Source: CAZKCK01 sp964552325
GTDB taxonomy: Bacteria; Bacteroidota; Bacteroidia; Bacteroidales; TTA-H9
Assembly (NCBI GenBank): GCA_964552325.1
Contig: CAZKHA010000176.1
Location: 1 to 6,967, forward strand
Direction of reading: 5' to 3'
Length of the DNA stretch: 6,967 bases
The notes beneath the pieces are model-generated. The model was given only the letters and a program-made list of their open reading frames with translations, was not told where the DNA came from and did no database searches. Numbering within the stretch: position 1 is the first letter of the stretch; each line of letters opens with the position of its first letter. The translations under genes and the position numbers were made by a program. Positions 6,568 to 6,967 of this stretch are shown piece after piece.

Positions 6568-6750
6568 CTATAATTTAGGCTCTTCGCTGTTTTTGTGGGT
6601 AATTTTTGGGTCAACTATTTTAGGCAACCACAAATTGCAAACTCCTGCATGCTTCACATTATTCTCTTTATCATCTATAAATGAGTATATAGGTATAATT
6701 CCAGCCAAATTGCAAATCAGCTCTGAAAAAAGTCCATATCCAAATCTTAT
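6568..6750 (-). pseudogene. Possible C-terminal remnant of an unidentified protein gene
   Basis: Sixty codons are open on the minus strand and end at a TAG. The translation is balanced in charge and hydrophobicity (for example AGIIPIYSFIDDKENN, then WLPKIVDPKITHKNSEEPKL at the end). The opposite plus-strand frame, by contrast, is rich in Ser, Leu and Phe, as antisense shadows often are. There is no ATG. The next protein-like stretch upstream (6895-6770, ending IVYLEKFTIELFDRL) is in another frame and closed by its own stop. I recognise no family. It may be a frameshifted relic or simply chance; confidence is low. Confidence 0.22.
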
Positions 6751-6967
6751 TTATTTAATATTTAAGTATTTATAATCTATCAAATAATTCAATAGTAAAC
6801 TTCTCCAAATAAACGATTGTAAAGCAATCACCGGTATTGATTGTTTGATAAACAGAGATTATAATTGATATCTTAAAAATCGGCTTTGGTGTAATTCAGT
6901 ATTGCAAATCACATTAAAGACTTTATAGGAGAATCAAAATGGTTTTAATAATTTTGCATACAATTAG

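Larger units (their letters stand above)
6215..6967. other. AT-rich stretch without a defensible gene; possible remnant region
   Basis: About 750 bases upstream of padR hold no open frame with a recognisable product, good start and ribosome site. Plus-strand frames from 6283 (TTG start) and 6338 (GTG start) exist but match no family I know. On the minus strand, two protein-like stretches (6895-6770 and 6750-6568) are open in different frames and lack ATG starts, as in a decayed gene. The region also has a hairpin-forming inverted repeat at 6387-6423, another at 6417-6434, three GATTG/CAATC arms at 6815-6846, and repeated 11-base words. At the right edge a plus-strand ATG at 6939 with AGGAG seven bases upstream (6927-6931) may start a gene that continues outside; only nine codons are visible. 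Confidence 0.5.

Noticed and set aside
6561..6581. AGCCT/AGGCT inverted repeat considered as a terminator
   Set aside because: Arms of five bases around an 11-base loop, with no clean T-tract directly after the stem.
6338..6775. Plus-strand open frame of 145 codons starting with GTG
   Set aside because: No ribosome site, no known family, weak start, and the opposite strand reads more like protein over its right half. Kept only as part of the unassigned region.
1..6967. A defence system, CRISPR array, insertion sequence or prophage
   Set aside because: No regularly spaced repeats, intact transposase, integrase, phage gene or known defence domain is visible on either strand.

Overview
The window looks like chromosomal DNA of a Bacteroidota bacterium, probably near the Bacteroidales/Marinilabiliales. 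The reasons are: promoters of the Bacteroidota form (TTTG-like box, 19-21 bases, TAnnTTTG); few Shine-Dalgarno sequences; an N-terminally extended PspC protein beside a PadR regulator; a fused formiminotransferase-cyclodeaminase; and moderate-to-low GC. The assignment is an inference from gene style, not from a marker gene.

Every gene I can support lies on the minus strand, so the window reads from right to left in three transcription units. (1) A PadR-family repressor gene (5780-6136) overlaps by four bases (ATGA) a gene for a multi-pass PspC-domain membrane protein (4230-5783). The pair has a good promoter with inverted repeats over it and ends at a strong GC-rich terminator (4199-4222). 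(2) The bifunctional formiminotransferase-cyclodeaminase of histidine breakdown and folate one-carbon metabolism (2391-4079) stands alone. It has its own consensus promoter, packed against the previous terminator, and its own terminator, a perfect 22-base palindrome with a T-tract (2321-2350). (3) A small outer-membrane beta-barrel protein (1487-2209) is followed three bases later by a CHASE4-type membrane sensor histidine kinase (from 1483, running off the left edge before its ATP-binding domain is complete).

The right end, roughly 6215-6967, has no gene I can defend. It is AT-rich, with short broken minus-strand reading frames that look protein-like, several inverted and direct repeats, a minus-strand TTGACA/TATAAT pair, and a possible gene start at the last bases. 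It may be a decayed gene or element.

No CRISPR array, intact insertion sequence, tRNA, rRNA or recognised defence system is visible. The most interesting points are the coupling of an outer-membrane barrel to a sensor kinase, the architecture of the PadR/PspC control region, and the unexplained right end.
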